Shown: piece by piece, positions 62,263-64,000 of the stretch
Layout of the letters: every line of letters starts with the position of its first letter
How positions within the stretch are numbered: position 1 is the first letter of the stretch
Assembly (NCBI GenBank): GCA_029783825.1
Contig: JAREIK010000734.1
Span: forward strand, 84,691-148,690
Direction of reading: 5' to 3'
DNA: 64,000 bases
DNA from: Sapria himalayana
Lineage: Eukaryota; Streptophyta; Magnoliopsida; Malpighiales; Rafflesiaceae
Made by a program: the position numbers and the translations under genes
Notes under the pieces: generated by a model
What the model saw: only the letters and a program-made list of their open reading frames with translations
Databases searched by the model: none
Told to the model about the DNA's origin: nothing

Positions 62263-64000
62263 GACATGTCAATAAAATCATTCGCAGTACTGCTATTTTG
62301 ACTCCTATTGGTATACCAATCTATCCTTAAATACGAACCAAACAGTTAATATTCTATTAAGGGTGTTCAAATCTTTTATAGCAATGGACAATACAATTTG
62401 TACATTTGTATAAATAGTTCACTTTTAATAGTCATGAAATTTTCATATGCAAACATTTTATAATCAATTTCTTTAAATCATTTAAAACCATTCAATATTC
62501 CTTTCTTATTCATTTAGAACAAGTATTTTAAATATTGAAATGAGAATAAGAAAAGATACAACAAATATTCAAAAACTTGAAACAAGGAATGAAAGTAGAT
62601 AGAACAAACCCAAAAAGATTGTCGTCCTTTAATTCCCGTTCTCGGAATCTAGACCTCAACTTGGAATTTCCTCTCCATTAATCCCTAATCCATTGCACAT
62701 ATTTCACAATCAACGAATAACCAAAAAAAAAAATCATTTGTGCATTCTAGGATTTTTGGTTAGGGTTGTCTACCCAATACACCTTCACTTGCCAAATTTT
62801 TTTTTGGAATAATTAAGTCATATTTAGATCATATATCCTTCACAAAAATTATAGCTATATTAGTATATTTGTAGTATGAATTTGAATCATCTACTTTGGA
62901 TCACCCAAATACAAGTTATAGCATTTTATGCCAAACTGGTCGGTATGCCCAATTCACTCGGTTACCTACTATTTTTCTCAATTTCAGGGATCTTAACTCC
63001 ATAAATTGGTAATGGTCCCTTCTACTCATTTGAAGATATGGTTCTAAGGTTTCACCTCCAATTGGAATCATCAAATTTGGATCCCAAAAACTCAAGTTAT
63101 GGAATTTTATATTCAGACTACTCAAATTTTCAAAACAAAAGCAGATTTTTTTTTTCTTGCACATAGCTCCTATTTCGAAGGATTTATGGACTCTTTGGGG
63201 TGATAAAATGTATATCATTCCTTTAGATAAATTATTCCTAGAAGTCTAGTTTACCTAGAAATTTGAATCACTCAATTAGGATAAGAAATGACTAAGTTAA
63301 GGCAAAAATAAAAACATGGGTTTTGGAAAATTTTGACAGCATCTCCTTTGAAATACCATAAATTCCCTCTTCGTGATTTTCTTCCAAAATACCTCAAAAT
63401 TCAAAATAAATCATGTCGATCACTCTTAATAACATCCTAATATCATCCTAAACCAATCACAAGCAAATCCCATGGATGATTTAGGGTTTTTCGAACTCAA
63501 ACATCATAAAAAAATAAATTCTAGAGTTTATTCACATACCTTGAATCACTTGGAAACCCTTGGCCTAGTCTTCTCCTTGAACAACCTTGTAAGTTCTTGC
63601 ACAAATCTCTTGATTTCTTCTACAAAACCGTAGCTTCCTCTCTTTGCTCTCTCTTCTCTCCCAAACACGTTTTTTTTGATCTAATGAGCTTTTCGACTAA
63701 ATTTTGGTCTTTAAATCACTCTCATATAAGGCCTTGGTTAGCCTACAAAGCTCATTTGGATTTAAGTTATCCCCAAAATACTATATAGCCCATACATCCT
63801 TCTATTTTCACTTCAAATTTTCTCATATTCACTCTTAGACACAAACATATTCACAAATGACCTTTAGGTCCTGATTTTATAAGTTTCCACTTTTGCCCTT
63901 GACACTTGGGTAAATTTTCGGGTTTAATCTTTTAAATCACTTATCAAATAACAATTAATATTCATTTAACAATTTTCAGAAATACCCATGTTTGACTCAA

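Larger units (their letters stand above)
61256..64000 (-). mobile_element. LTR retrotransposon sequence (probable Ty3/Gypsy), truncated by window and deletion
   Basis: On the minus strand a long AT-rich non-coding segment ends ...GGTGTTACA at 61337. Five bases later comes TGGTATCAGAAG (61331-61320), close to the initiator-Met primer-binding site TGGTATCAGAGC. Thus 61337-64000 looks like a 5' LTR longer than 2.6 kb. Only about 80 bp follow before another LTR-like end, GGAGCGTTACA at 61256, which abuts the Ulp1 exon. So the internal region and most of the 3' LTR appear deleted. Long LTRs of this kind fit chromovirus-type Gypsy elements, but no coding domain is visible to prove it. The last bases of the two LTR-like ends are not similar enough to be sure they are one element. 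Confidence 0.55.

Noticed and set aside
62916..63218. Minus-strand 100-codon frame
   Set aside because: Inside the LTR; no recognisable domain, probably chance.

Overview
This is nuclear DNA from a flowering plant: very AT-rich, with GT/AG introns and layers of plant transposons. The families present are a MuDR-type (MULE) element carrying a plant mobile domain (PMD) gene, CACTA/En-Spm elements with a TNP2-type transposase, a transposon-type Ulp1 cysteine protease gene, and an LTR retrotransposon. I cannot name the species. I found no intact host gene, tRNA, rRNA or CRISPR array. Nearly all long open frames in the first 36 kb are artefacts of a tetranucleotide repeat.

Layout. 1-5450: degenerate (TCTA)n array. 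5451-17550: AT-rich DNA ending in an inverted CACTA terminus (element A), with a decayed 5.6 kb MULE at about 11640-17213 next to that terminus. 17551-36467: second (TCTA)n array, 18.9 kb, on the same strand as the first. 36468-38442: left part of a second CACTA element (B). 38443-54163: a structurally complete 15.7 kb CACTA element (C) inserted in B, with CACTA ends and a TAA target duplication. C holds about 50-bp subterminal repeats, a 540-bp tandem repeat, a polypyrimidine block, a decayed TNP2 transposase, a small RG-rich/coiled-coil reading frame, and three tandem units of about 770 bp whose GC-rich triplet blocks have grown from 116 to 443 to 526 bp. 54167-56010: exons of an unidentified, broken gene. 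58678-61255: reverse-strand transposon gene (tnp1-like region plus Ulp1 protease) in which I could place ten exons, inactivated by stop codons. 61256-64000: reverse-strand LTR retrotransposon sequence that cuts the first visible Ulp1-gene exon.

How it fits together. The window reads as nested insertions. Three related CACTA 5' ends are visible (17550 inverted, 36468, 38443). Two of them face outward from the larger TCTA array, so the array is bracketed by an inverted repeat of about 300 bp. All transposon genes are pseudogenes, and most in-frame stops look like C-to-T or G-to-A changes of Gln, Trp and Arg codons, as expected of old methylated DNA. The least ordinary features are the 24 kb of TCTA sequence with higher-order modules, its CACTA bracketing, and the stepwise triplet expansion inside element C.
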